A stretch of DNA of 25,035 nucleotides, taken from the NCBI GenBank assembly GCA_000444245.1, contig ATSW01079817.1:1-25035 (forward strand), written 5' to 3'. Shown one piece after another: positions 11,101 to 19,600 of this stretch. Below the pieces are notes generated by a model. The model worked only from the letters and a program-made list of their open reading frames with translations. It had not been told where the DNA came from and made no database searches. Made by a program: the position numbers and the translations under genes. Every line of letters begins with the position of its first letter. Within the stretch, counting starts at the first letter, position 1. The DNA is from Botryllus schlosseri (Eukaryota; Chordata; Ascidiacea; Stolidobranchia; Styelidae).

Positions 11101-13908
11101 TTGAGCTTGCCGTTTCATTTCCTCCTCGCGATCAGCCCGTTGCTTCTGCAGTTCTTCCGTCCTTTTGAATTCGTCCAACTGCGCCTGACGCTTCATTTCC
11201 TTTTCGCGTTCCAGAGCCTGCTGCCTTTGCAATTCTTCCGCTCGTTTCAATTCCGCCAATTGCGCTTGACGCTGTTGTTCTTTTTCATGCTCAATAGCCT
11301 GTTGCCGTCGCAATTCTTCCTCTCTTTTAAACTCGACCAGTTGCGCTTGGCGTGTCATTTCGTTTTCGCGCTCGACAGCTTGCTGTCTACGCATCTCTTC
11401 TTCATAGTCTTCTTCGTCCGAAGAAGAGCTAGGCACTGGTGGAGGTGGAGGTAAGGGTTCTACAAACAACTGACTCTTTCCATCTTCTTTGGTTTCCGGT
11501 CGTATTTCCTTCTCTTGCAACACTTTGAATTCCGGCTTCGGTTTTGCCACACCAATCCTTACTAATCCAGGTGCAACACTCTTCAACACATTAACAACAG
11601 TTTCCAGCGTGTGATTTTTCAGCGGGACATCATTTACGAACATGACCTTGTCGCCAGGCTCCAGCCGGCCGTCTCTGTGCGCGACGCCATCTGGCACAAT
11701 CGAGCGAACCAGTATCGCGGTGCGTTGCGGATTGATCGGATCTTGGAAGTCGAGAATGCTAAAGCCGAGACTTTCGTCGCCCTTTTCGAGGTCAATGAAG
11801 GTTATTTCTTCTTCCCAAGCGCTGTCGGGATCAGGCGCCATAACATTCATGCTCAAAGAATGCGAAGACGATTTCATAGTGTTTTCTTCCGGCGCCGAAT
11901 CGGAACTACTACTCGAGTAGGAATCCTCTTTTTCTTGATGATAAGACAAAGCGTTCTCTTCTGCGTTCATCCTTCTCTCGAAATACTCCCCTTCGCGTTC
12001 CTCCAAGATAACAGAGTCGCGTTTCGACTTTGGAATGACCGGCGCGTTATGCGGCCTGGCGCACACAATACAGACGTTCAACGGGAGGTCTTTGATCACC
12101 GTCACCACCTGACGCAAACCCAGTATTCTTGTTCGATTGACTTCCAACAATTCATCGCCGGGGAGAAGCATTTTCGATCGCGCCACTGGGCCTTCAGGTA
12201 GCAGTGATCTGATGTAATGGTGAGGCTGATTACCTTCGTCGATCACTCCTTCGAGATTAATCCCGAGCCCGCTCGTGATGCTGAATTTCTTGATTTGCGC
12301 AATCACGACCTCGTATTCAGGACCGACGATAGCCTCCCATTCCGTCCGTATTTGATCGATTTCCGACGAATTCAAGACATCCCCGTGGTCCTGCTCGATT
12401 TCGCCCCAAGGAGCGTTGATATCGGGAAGACTGTTGCTGTCAGCACTGGAGTCATCACGGTGGTTATCTTCTTTCGGACGACCGACAGTTAATCTGACTA
12501 CAGTACCAGTTTTACGCAAAACTTCGACGGCCTCTTCGCTCGATATATTAGGCGTATCCAACCGACGTCCGTCCACAGCTACAATGACGTCACCTGGGTG
12601 AATTCTGCCATCGGCATCGGCCGCGGATCCAGGCGAAACACTCTTCACATAAATTCCAGACATAGCCCCTTTGTCGGTCCCGTCTTCTTGCATGAATCCC
12701 GCAATCGTGATGCCAAGCCCTTTCGAATCTTTCACGAGCTCCACATTGTGATACTCGAGATTGCTCGTGATAGGCGGACCGACGCTAGACTCCTCTTCGG
12801 ATAAACTCACACTGACCGACGAAGATCGCGAATGAGGCGTCTCATAATCGTTGTCGTGTTCACTGTGATTGTCATCTTCCGCCTGCGTGTCATCTTCTAC
12901 CGAATTCCGGGCAACGACCAGTCTGACAACACTCCCGCATTGGCGCAGCACTACGGCGGCCTGTTCGGATCCCATATTGCGAAGGTCTGTGTCTCCGATT
13001 CTGAGTATGTGATCCCCAGATCGTAGCCGGCCATCTCCGTGTGCGGCCCCGCCCGGTACGATTGTCTTCACAACTACACCCCCGGTTGCTTTCCCCCCAA
13101 CAATCCCAAAACCCAATCCTTTTCCATCGTTGATTAACTCGATAGTTTCTATTTCCCCCCATTCCGTATCGGGAAGGTTTCCGGAAGCCTGCGACATCGT
13201 ACTAGCTACTGACGACGACCTGGATAGTTGAGGGCTGCCGTTAGCGTTTTGCTCCTGTGGAATTCCACCCCTGGCGACTGTCAGCTCGACGATTCCGCTA
13301 ACGCGCTGCAAAATACCAATAGCTTGCTGATGCGATATGTTTGGCGCCAGAGGCTGATTGTTGATCACCAGGATTTGGTCGCTTTCTTTTAATCTACCAT
13401 CGCGGTCGGCAACTCCGGCGGGTTTAATATCTTGCACGAATATTCCGAGATCGCCTCTGTGTTCCGATCTAAGGCCGACGACACTAAATCCAAGACCTTC
13501 ATTTTCAGACTTGACAAGACTGATTTTTTCAGTCTCTCTTCCTTGTGCGGCTCGCTCCACAAATTCGTTCATTTCGTTTTCATCGTCTTCGCTATCATCG
13601 AAGCTGCTGTCGCTATCATAGTCCGGTTCGGTTTCAACTTCAATTTTTTTTCCACCGAGAGTCAGCCCGCCAACTTCGGGAGAAAAATCCAGTTTGCTAA
13701 CATTAAAACCCGGATTGTTGACTTCCTTCTTGAGCTGTTTCATCGAATTTTGTAACTTGGCCGTTTCTCGAAACCCTGGATTCTGCAGTAGATTGAGCAG
13801 CTGCTGTATCGCAGCCGAGTGTTTCGATAGCGACTTCTTCTGCAGGACGCCATCTTGAAGACGGGCGAGAATGTCGGCGCATCTCTCAAAATCGGTTTCA
13901 GTAGGCAT
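8128..13908 (-). CDS. MPDZ/MUPP1-type scaffold: L27 plus 12 PDZ domains, single exon
   Basis: The frame encodes 1926 residues from ATG 13906-13908; the frame is open a little upstream but without ATG, and this Met directly precedes the L27. L27: about 6-64. PDZ domains: 127-214, 253-334, 388-477, 532-619, 701-790, 1098-1181, 1242-1327, 1396-1473, 1500-1582, 1594-1677, 1710-1795 and 1841-1925. Carboxylate loops are GLGF/I/L except SLGF in PDZ5 and PLGI in PDZ11. Family signatures include GLGFSVVGLRSEHRGDLGIF in PDZ1, FSILDFQDPI in PDZ5 and CPIVSGRETTIEISKG before PDZ9. Aligned from memory to human MPDZ (13 PDZ, ~2070 aa), the order is PDZ1-6 then 8-13; the equivalent of MPDZ PDZ7 is absent. 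A charged five-fold repeat (837-970) sits between PDZ5 and PDZ6. The family works at tight junctions and the apical Crumbs complex, with L27 binding PALS1. Vertebrate MPDZ has dozens of exons, so a single 5.8 kb exon is odd. The coding GC content is visibly higher than the flanks. Confidence 0.95.
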   Translation of the reverse strand: MPTETDFERCADILARLQDGVLQKKSLSKHSAAIQQLLNLLQNPGFRETAKLQNSMKQLKKEVNNPGFNVSKLDFSPEVGGLTLGGKKIEVETEPDYDSDSSFDDSEDDENEMNEFVERAAQGRETEKISLVKSENEGLGFSVVGLRSEHRGDLGIFVQDIKPAGVADRDGRLKESDQILVINNQPLAPNISHQQAIGILQRVSGIVELTVARGGIPQEQNANGSPQLSRSSSVASTMSQASGNLPDTEWGEIETIELINDGKGLGFGIVGGKATGGVVVKTIVPGGAAHGDGRLRSGDHILRIGDTDLRNMGSEQAAVVLRQCGSVVRLVVARNSVEDDTQAEDDNHSEHDNDYETPHSRSSSVSVSLSEEESSVGPPITSNLEYHNVELVKDSKGLGITIAGFMQEDGTDKGAMSGIYVKSVSPGSAADADGRIHPGDVIVAVDGRRLDTPNISSEEAVEVLRKTGTVVRLTVGRPKEDNHRDDSSADSNSLPDINAPWGEIEQDHGDVLNSSEIDQIRTEWEAIVGPEYEVVIAQIKKFSITSGLGINLEGVIDEGNQPHHYIRSLLPEGPVARSKMLLPGDELLEVNRTRILGLRQVVTVIKDLPLNVCIVCARPHNAPVIPKSKRDSVILEEREGEYFERRMNAEENALSYHQEKEDSYSSSSSDSAPEENTMKSSSHSLSMNVMAPDPDSAWEEEITFIDLEKGDESLGFSILDFQDPINPQRTAILVRSIVPDGVAHRDGRLEPGDKVMFVNDVPLKNHTLETVVNVLKSVAPGLVRIGVAKPKPEFKVLQEKEIRPETKEDGKSQLFVEPLPPPPPVPSSSSDEEDYEEEMRRQQAVERENEMTRQAQLVEFKREEELRRQQAIEHEKEQQRQAQLAELKRAEELQRQQALEREKEMKRQAQLDEFKRTEELQKQRADREEEMKRQAQSAEFEWAEELQKQQALEYKKELQRQAQLAEFKKVEERPKPSVRSPNERNPPTTFTSRDSQSSANASHRRSSSITTQSSEDRTMEVKQIQVSGMTAIAITSSLTSPISPAESQKSFEPPISPLKSPEPDVFPPKAAPRPRYTAPSWQVAEDNKRLPISAELYEKKVQISKGREGLGITVSPDRDGDGLVVGSINANGAVHRARRPKLGDVIRRINNDSCVGLGAMQARALITNHSRFSSDVAIVYVPKNFVQAYKDGVPPPATNSPASSESETEQPKNVNVLRSKFEEPARNESSDMKDKYKNVNGVVHIVDLQKGSGGLGLGLAGNKDKSLRGIYVIAVDPNGAAAKDGRIVVGDEILEINNVSVTGPNNHQRASAVIKSAESSLRIVLLRSKAANSSRLSSGSSNSISEDRSSSKAGSRDISDRKSRRTSDGTQKPRSSRSSSRGSAGSESGPAQPKTKTIKLVKDFQGLGFAISETGDGIVVQSIAADGTADRDGRLKRGDYIVAVDDKSLDGMSYESAVKVLKESRGTVKLTVAADPPDPDQTSSSQTDPAVCPIVSGRETTIEISKGHSGLGLSIVGGADSLLGSVFVHAVYEEGAAARDGRIWPGDRILQVNEHDLRSATHDDAIEVLRNTPGRVVLTVLRNENNDPQKLDSFTYDVFLDKKPDRGLGLSILGKSSGGGVFVSDVVHGGVAANEGSITPGDQLLSVNDVDVTQATQADVATMLKTASGTVHFRFQRSLHAPIPAARVFSESGNAYDEEISDQHSHDGERHVEIRKGPSQPLGISISGGVGSPLGNVPVFVAMVSSSGAASGKLEKGDKILSINGESTHDRTHEDVANMLKASVSHRVVRLTVKQGGQDMQALAEYLTTQPQEKKSTPRPKSESFVPATTSDTAYESSEAVEIVLNRGSDGLGFSIVGGIGSVHGDLPIFVKSIFDAGAATVDGRLKRGDRIITVNGQLVDGCSHEEAVNVLKLAKGRVVLKVIPS
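10999..11400 (-). repeat. 81-bp tandem repeat encoding five 27-residue Glu/Gln/Arg helices
   Basis: Residues 837-970 of the large PDZ protein are five units (837-863, 864-890, 891-917, 918-943, 944-970). Each follows the pattern EEL.RQQA.E.E.E..RQAQL.EFKR; the fourth unit is one residue shorter. The heptad-compatible, strongly charged composition predicts a long helix or coiled coil. A run of Pro precedes it (PPPPP at about 820-824). I know of no such segment in vertebrate MPDZ or PATJ. Confidence 0.85.
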
Positions 13909-13945
13909 CAGATCATTCCTTTTCGCAGCAATAGGCAAAACAGAA

Positions 13946-13953
13946 TATTTATA
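13946..13953 (-). promoter_or_regulatory. Possible TATA box (TATAAATA) of the large PDZ gene
   Basis: The minus strand reads TATAAATA 38-45 bases before the ATG at 13908. Initiation about 30 bases downstream would leave a very short 5' UTR. AT-rich flanks make chance occurrence likely. Confidence 0.25.
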
Positions 13954-14432
13954 GCAACAAAGTACAGATAATAATATGTTCTACGGTCAGGTAAAATGAA
14001 AACACATTTTTGAGAACAATCGAAAAAATTTTCTACAGATTGTAGGACTGTTTTCAGAATAATCTTCACCATAAAATACTATGCTAGTTCTATACGTGGC
14101 TTGATAATGCATGAATTTCCATACAGTTTTCGGAAAAGTCTTTATTTTTACCAATAGAATTCTATTCGGTTAAGTTGCATTTTCAGTATAAAATATGTCT
14201 TCAATCAAGTCACTTCAAGGCTACTGGTACCCCTAATACATTCTTCTGAAACTGTGGCGCGAGCTTCTTCAACATAAGCTTACACAGTTTCATCAGCTCA
14301 CAAAATCCATGATTGTTAGAAGATGGACAAACATTCCAATTCTCGGATGCCACATTCCCGTTCATCATCTAATTTATGGGAGATTGCGATGTGATTCGAG
14401 ATACAGAAATGCTTGCTTAGCCTACTTATTAG

Positions 14433-14560
14433 TAGGGCTGGGCACAATGATTCGAGTACTTGAATCTGAATCGATTATTAATTTTAATGATTCGAGTCGA
14501 GTAGTAAAAAAAGATATTTTCGAGTACTGAAATTATACGATCCTCGACACTGAAATAATT
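14433..14560 (+). mobile_element. Left end of a hAT-like non-autonomous element (fragment)
   Basis: The string TAGGGCTGGGCACAATGATT at 14433 has the AGGGCTGGGCA terminus familiar from animal hAT-type MITEs. It is followed by GATTCGAGTA/GAATCGATT-type sequence usual inside such ends. I do not find the complementary right terminus (TGCCCAGCCCTA) in the window, so the element is truncated and the right boundary given here is arbitrary. Confidence 0.4.
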
Positions 14561-15510
14561 TATCAACGAAAATTAAAGTTTCGACACTATTTTCCAGCGT
14601 GGAAACCTTGATTGGCCGTATCGCAGTAAAACATAGTGTGAGCACAGGACACCGATTCCATACAGGCCCACTTTCATTAATACAGAACACCACAAGATTG
14701 TGATGGAATGAAAACACAGGATGCAGTCGAAACGACTTGGAATAGCTAATAAGATGCCTGCTTACTGCATGTTGCCAGTGAACTCGGCACTTGTACATTC
14801 TATCTGAACTGATATCCATTCGTTCAAGTAATAGGCTACCGTGAAAAGGATTACAAGCAACTTACGGACGGTATCATTCTTCTGCAACTAAAATCGTTAA
14901 AGAAATATGTTAAAAGAATGAGCGTAGTGAAAACACGCCTAGCATTCCAATCCCCAGTTTTAGCTCAGTGGTGTAAATGTGCTAAGTGAACCGGATCCTA
15001 TAATTAATCACTCCGGAGACTCTGGTATCTCCCACTATCCCGTATCTCCCCCTGCACTTTGGCCTATAAGCTACAGTTTCTAGTTACATCTGTTTGAATT
15101 ATATGACGGTTTTAACATGTCTGTATGTAATACACATTTTCTTCCGACCCCCTCTATCGGGATACCGACATCACATAAGATCAGTACGATTATGAGCCTA
15201 GTCTGGAACCGGAATAGCTGATTGCCAGAGATGAGCCATAAAAATAAGCAATAAGCATAGCATAGCCACAGCCACAGAGCATCGGTAAGACGGATTTAAA
15301 GAATTTCATTTACAACTTTAGCCTGACGTGTGTTGTGGGCGTTTTTACAATTCTTTTGAAACTCAGTTATCATGTGTTGACTGTTGAGTATCTCTGAGGG
15401 GCGTTCGGTTCTCTATTTGTGTTTGGAACGCGATTTTTCCTAGTAGTAGGAAATGTTTTGATATTCTTGTATATTGTGTCTGTTATATTTTGTCCATATC
15501 ATTGTTGAGA

Positions 15511-15604
15511 TGAATCAAGTCATGACATGACTTGACTCTAGTCACGTTTTCTGAACGGCTTTACTCGAGTCCCTGCCCATTATTTGACTTGACTCGGACA
15601 CAGC
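15511..15604. repeat. GACTTGACTC-rich repeat patch
   Basis: Short direct and inverted copies of CAAGTCA/TGACTTG and GACTCGAG crowd this stretch. The same vocabulary recurs near 17525-17545 and densely at 18566-19062, so these are probably fragments of one repeat family. Confidence 0.4.
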
Positions 15605-15838
15605 ACTCGGCATAAGAAAAGCTAATCAATGCTCTAATCCTTGATTTACTGGATTTCTTTTACCTTTTCTTCTGGTATGATTAGTTCCATCAGAACGGAC
15701 AGCACAGACAAAATCACTTTATATGCCATTAACTGCCGTCATAATGGACTTGACTCCTATTCAGCTCTCAGTTACCAGATCACGATCTGCCATATCGACT
15801 TTGCCTACTGGCTAATTCCATTATAACTTAACAGGGGC

Positions 15839-16487
15839 TGTAATGCATGCCCTCAGAATTGTCCAATATTTACAAATGTTGTTCTTTTTTTAATTCTGGG
15901 CACGTAAAAAAATTTGATTGAAAAATTTCCAGCGGTTCAAAAGATAATGAGATTCAAAACTCTCATGTCACTAGGTGGCGCTGCATGCAAAAATCGTTAA
16001 AATCCATATTTTTTGCTGTAATGACGGTGGAGAATCAATTAAAATGTCTAATTATACAATTCTGAGGCCAAGGAATTGAAAAAATCAACATTTTCGCTCA
16101 AAACTCGAAGAAAAAAAAGTTACGGACGAAACAAAATTTGGGGGGAGCGGACTTGAAAATCCATGTAGGATTCCGTTTACACAAAAAAAAATTATTGCAA
16201 AATGTACTCTGAAGCAGTATGATTGATAAAAAATTGGATTTTTAAAGTAATCTCTATTCCGCAAGGAAATCACGAAAAAAATTATCTTTGCATTGAGTAA
16301 TTGGTTATAATAGTAGTTGTGGTGGGCAGCAGTGCAAACCTAACCTAGTGACATGACATGAGAATTTTGAATCGCATTATCTTTTGAACCGCTGGAAATT
16401 TTTCAACCTAATTTTTTTTAATGTACGCAGAATTCGAAAAAGAACAACATTTGTAAATATTGGACAATTCTGAGGGTATGCATTACA
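15839..16487. mobile_element. MITE-like element with ~140-bp terminal inverted repeats
   Basis: The left arm (15839-15976) and the inverted right arm (16343-16487) match over about 140 bp with few differences. Shared strings include CCTCAGAATTGTCC, AAATTTCCAGCGGTTCAAAA and CATGTCACTAGGT. The ends read TGTAATGCAT and ATGCATTACA. A TA sits symmetrically inside both ends, which would fit a TA target duplication (Tc1/mariner type), but no longer duplication is evident. The 366-bp centre has no transposase-like frame, so it would be non-autonomous. Transcripts could fold into a long hairpin. Confidence 0.75.
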
Positions 16488-16718
16488 AATGTCAGAAAAT
16501 TTGCTAAATTATAATGGAATGAGTCTACTGTGAAATGCCACTTCATTTTCATCTTTCATGGCCTGAACTTCTATGTTGTCTCAGACGTGTTACCGGTAGT
16601 TTTCATTCAAATATTTTCAATCTGCATTCGTCATATTTTGAAAAGGATTGTTGTGATTGCATGCAAAATAAGGTCAGTCGTCTGTGCACAATTAAGGCCA
16701 TACCGTCTCCTGAATCTA

Positions 16719-17093
16719 GCCCCAAACGACGGGCCAAACCCCAACCTCTAACGCAGGACAATAGCCTCCAACCGGCCCAACCCTATATATACACCAACCT
16801 ATATGACCTTACCCTAACCCCGGTCCCTGGACCATAATGACCCTCACCCCAATCCTCGGGACCCCCAACCCTAATGATACTCACCCAAAATACACTAAAC
16901 CCAACCCTGATGACCCTAGCACCCACCCTAATTACCCTAACTAAGATCGACCCTAGGACACATAGCCGATCCCTAAACACCAACCCCAATCCTCAGGACT
17001 CCCCAACCCTAATGATACAAACCCGCACCCTGATGATACAAACCCCAGCTCTAAGGATTCTCACCCCCAACCTTAGGTGCTCCGCCCCCAGCA
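16719..17093. repeat. C-rich degenerate array resembling CCCTAA telomere-type repeats
   Basis: About 375 bp are almost devoid of G on the plus strand and full of AACCCTAA, ACCCTGATGA and CCCCAACC variants. Two ~40-bp blocks (starting around 16845 and 16982) containing CCCCAATCCTC and CCAACCCTAATGATAC recur 137 bp apart, so part of the array is a longer-period minisatellite. CCCTAA is the C-strand of the animal telomere repeat TTAGGG, but perfect tandem hexamers are absent. The open frame across it is compositional. Confidence 0.65.
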
Positions 17094-18137
17094 TATACTG
17101 TCCTTATTCTGCATGTATTCTTAATTTCAATGTTGATATGAAAATTGGAAATTTGATATTACTATTGTAAACAAATTTTAATTTTAATTAGAAAAAAGTT
17201 GGATCTAAGATCTGGATTTGAAGTACAGATCACGTAGGAAGTACTTGATTCTACTAGTTCTAGAGCTATAGTTGAATATGAAATTTGAATGTTAACATGT
17301 CGCTACTGATCTTATTTTGCTTGTGACTGGCCTTCTTTTGCATGCAATCAAACCAACCCTGTATGATATTTTATATGCTCCGAGCCAAGGGGGATGTCTG
17401 ATTGAAAGACTAATCGATAAAAATATTAATAAACAAATGAATGAATGAATATTATATCATTGCAAGCATGCATACCTAAATAAAAATTCAGCGTTGTGTA
17501 TGAGTGAACTGAAAATTTTCATCACTTGACTTGACTGGAGTCAAAGATTATAATGACATTAAATTTTGTGTCACTCGCAGGTATAGTGAAGTCCTGCATT
17601 CCAACACTGATCAATTGCACTCCTTTATGCTACATGTGTACTGAGTGCTTTCGAATGTGCCTTTATATACCTTATTGCAATTTGGGACAGCCTAGGCCAC
17701 ACAGCATATATAGGCCATAATATTGCATATAGGCAAGAACCCAGCAGCATCTCGTGATGAGCACCAACACCATTGAACTATATGGAGCAGCCCGACTTGC
17801 CCATATGCAACATATGTCCTGGGCTCTTGGCAATATGCAACCTACGAGTCTACGACACTATCTTTCCTCCTAGAAAATGAAAAAAGGTAACAATCAAATA
17901 CTACCAGGAGAGTAGGCCTTCTTGAAAAGAGTAGAAATATTTAACATGAAAAATGTCGATTCGTTTTCTCTGGGCACTCAGCTACGCTTTGCCAACTTGC
18001 AGTGATAAAATCCTTCCGTTTCTGAACAATAACCATATAGTTTCTCATGACCAGTTTTTGCAGTAGAAGTTGACAATTCACTTTGTATCATTTATGAATG
18101 TCACAATCGCCTGCCTATTATTATACAGTCCCATGAT
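17094..18137. other. Gene-free AT-rich region
   Basis: There is a short AATG tetranucleotide run near 17435-17450 and a GACTT/GAGTC patch at 17525-17545. The part from 17640 to 17870 contains repeated GGCCTAGGC/ATATAGGC and CATATGCAAC words. I see no coding frame or RNA gene. Confidence 0.4.
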
Positions 18138-18565
18138 TAGGGTGTCAGAGTGTAAAAAAGAAAAATTTGAATTTCAAAAATTGCCATTGATATTTGGTCT
18201 CAAATGAATTACTTATACCATGATTTCAGGTTTCTGCACCCTCTAGTCTCTAGAGTCACTAGAGTCTAGTGGCTGTGCATTTTCACCGTACGGGCCGAAA
18301 ATAGCTAATTTTGCCATGTCTTGATAACCGCTTATGCTGGAAAGCTAGTTTTTGGCTTAAAAGCTGTGGAAGCAACATGTTTCTATCTCACTTCCATAGA
18401 ACTTTGTCTTGAAAATGAACAGAAAAAAAGTTAGAAGCAAATTATTGATTTTTAGGCCGCCATTAAAAATATCGGTCGGTTTTACCAAGTTTGCAATGCC
18501 AATTTGCATGTTACAATTTGTTACATTGCTGCTTTAACAACAAAATCTTGTTTGGCGGGACCTAT

Positions 18566-19062
18566 CACCAGGGTTGTAATCAAGTCACAAGGCTCCGAGT
18601 CACAAGTCAATCCCACTTTTGTAGTTTTGACTCGAGTCAAGTCGAGTCATTTTCATTTCACCACCGAGTCAAGTCCAAGTCATCGATCAGAGGTTCGAGT
18701 CCGAGTCATTATATTATGACTCGAGTCCAAGCCATTGTTTTGACTGCTCAGTTTTCAGTTAAAGTCTTATTAAACCCACTTTTTGTGTTTGGTGATATCA
18801 AATGGTTCGCATTATAAGATACAAATTTTCCTCACTTTTAGCAGTTTCTAGTTGCATTTTCAAGTACTAGTACCAATAGGATTGTTACGTTACTATTCTT
18901 TGAAATTACAATGAAATGTCGGTCTTGGCCGTCTGAGTGTCGAGTCATGCGCAATGACTCGTGTCCAAGTCGAGTCAATGCACAGATTGACTGAGTCGAG
19001 TCATTTCCGTATTTTGAGAAAATGACTCGAGTCATCAGAAAATCGTGACTCGGGTCCTCACT
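18566..19062. repeat. GACTCGAGTC / CAAGTC-rich repeat block
   Basis: Two dense clusters (about 18580-18735 and 18935-19050) contain many copies of GAGTCAAGTC, GACTCGAGTC, CCAAGTC and CGAGTCA in both orientations, separated by about 200 bp of ordinary sequence. The left edge reads CAGGGTTGTAATCAAGTC. This style of repeat is common in non-autonomous animal DNA transposons. The frames across it (18491-18817, 18838-19035) are repeat-derived. Confidence 0.5.
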
Positions 19063-19454
19063 TAATTTTTATCATTTTATTTTTAAATCAACCTAGTATA
19101 ATTTTGATGAGGAAGAGAGTATGATTGAAATTTCATCATCATCACAAACCTTTGTCGTGAACTTGGTGGAACAGGTATCTTCCTGTTTAACTCTACAACA
19201 AACAATAGGCCTTGATTGTTCAAAAAGTGAATTAGTTGCAGTAAATCAATTATATAATTTATATGTACCTTATACCTGTATGTTTTGTTGGAAATGATGA
19301 TTTTCATTTCATTTGAGACATTGTTTAACTGTTTTATATATTATAAGCCTACATATTGTGCAAGCTGCTGTACTCATCTTGGAATATTCTGGAACTTTGA
19401 TAATCAACCTCAAGTCTCCCAGTAGAAGTGATGAAACTCGTTTTGAAAGTGACG

Positions 19455-19600
19455 CAAAACAATAACTTCATATTGTTAATTTATTCGCTAAAAGCATTTC
19501 GACTGACCGTCATCAGTAGCGAACGTCATTGATAGGGTGGATCAAATTCGAAATGTAAGAAATATTTTGTGTCTATGGTGTAATAATAACAAAAACAAAC
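19455..19600 (-). repeat. Dispersed repeat copy B (Penelope-like/retrozyme-like remnant)
   Basis: This is the second copy of the repeat at 3491-3640, in the same orientation, lying inside the 18138-20180 element. The hammerhead-like motif and the AACAATA/TATTGTT hairpin (19458-19477) are both kept. Similarity continues through GTAATAATAACAA and then stops. No reverse transcriptase is seen beside it. Confidence 0.55.
19483..19524 (-). ncRNA. Candidate hammerhead ribozyme, copy B
   Basis: Read on the minus strand from 19524 to 19483: stem I 5' strand GTTCGCTA, core CTGATGA, 9-nt stem II region CGGTCAGTC (poorly paired), GAA, mini stem III ATGCTT, H17 = U, then stem I 3' strand TAGCGAAT. Stem I pairs over 8 bp including one G-U. 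Compared with copy A, two stem I pairs change on both sides (G-C to A-U next to the core, A-U to G-C three pairs further out) and a G-U becomes A-U. Predicted cleavage is between 19491 and 19490. Stem II decay suggests this copy may be inactive. Confidence 0.45.

Larger units (their letters stand above)
13909..15838. other. Gene-free region upstream of the large PDZ gene
   Basis: This contains the presumed promoter of the large PDZ gene followed by decayed repeats: a transposon-like end at 14433, an isolated tRNA A-box-like string at 14961-14971, and a GACTTGACTC-rich patch at 15511-15604. The open frames here (14309-14530, 14484-14819, 15641-15826) show no family resemblance or splice context that I can support. 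Confidence 0.4.

Noticed and set aside
9385-12492. Many plus-strand open frames of 60-213 residues across the large PDZ gene
   Set aside because: They are antisense shadows of a GC-richer coding region, with no protein-family features of their own.
13909-13938. Ten extra N-terminal residues for the large PDZ protein by starting at 13938
   Set aside because: That codon is TTG, not ATG. The first ATG is at 13908, directly before the L27 domain.
14961-14971. tRNA A-box-like TAGCTCAGTGG (also just before and within the Charlie-like end at about 24939-24949)
   Set aside because: No acceptable B box, acceptor stem or cloverleaf follows. At most it is a SINE fragment, and at 24945 the match is explained by the hAT terminus.
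16874-17170. Open frame rich in Thr/Pro/Leu/Asn
   Set aside because: It is produced by the C-rich degenerate array and has no protein-like complexity.
17253-17266. ACTAGTTCTAGAGC, identical to part of a common cloning-vector polylinker
   Set aside because: Only 14 bases match and the flanks differ from vector, so chance is the simpler explanation.
19023-19045. Minus-strand CTGATGACTCGAGTCA, resembling a hammerhead core plus stem II
   Set aside because: The GAAA box and stem I are missing; it is explained by the GACTCGAGTC repeats.
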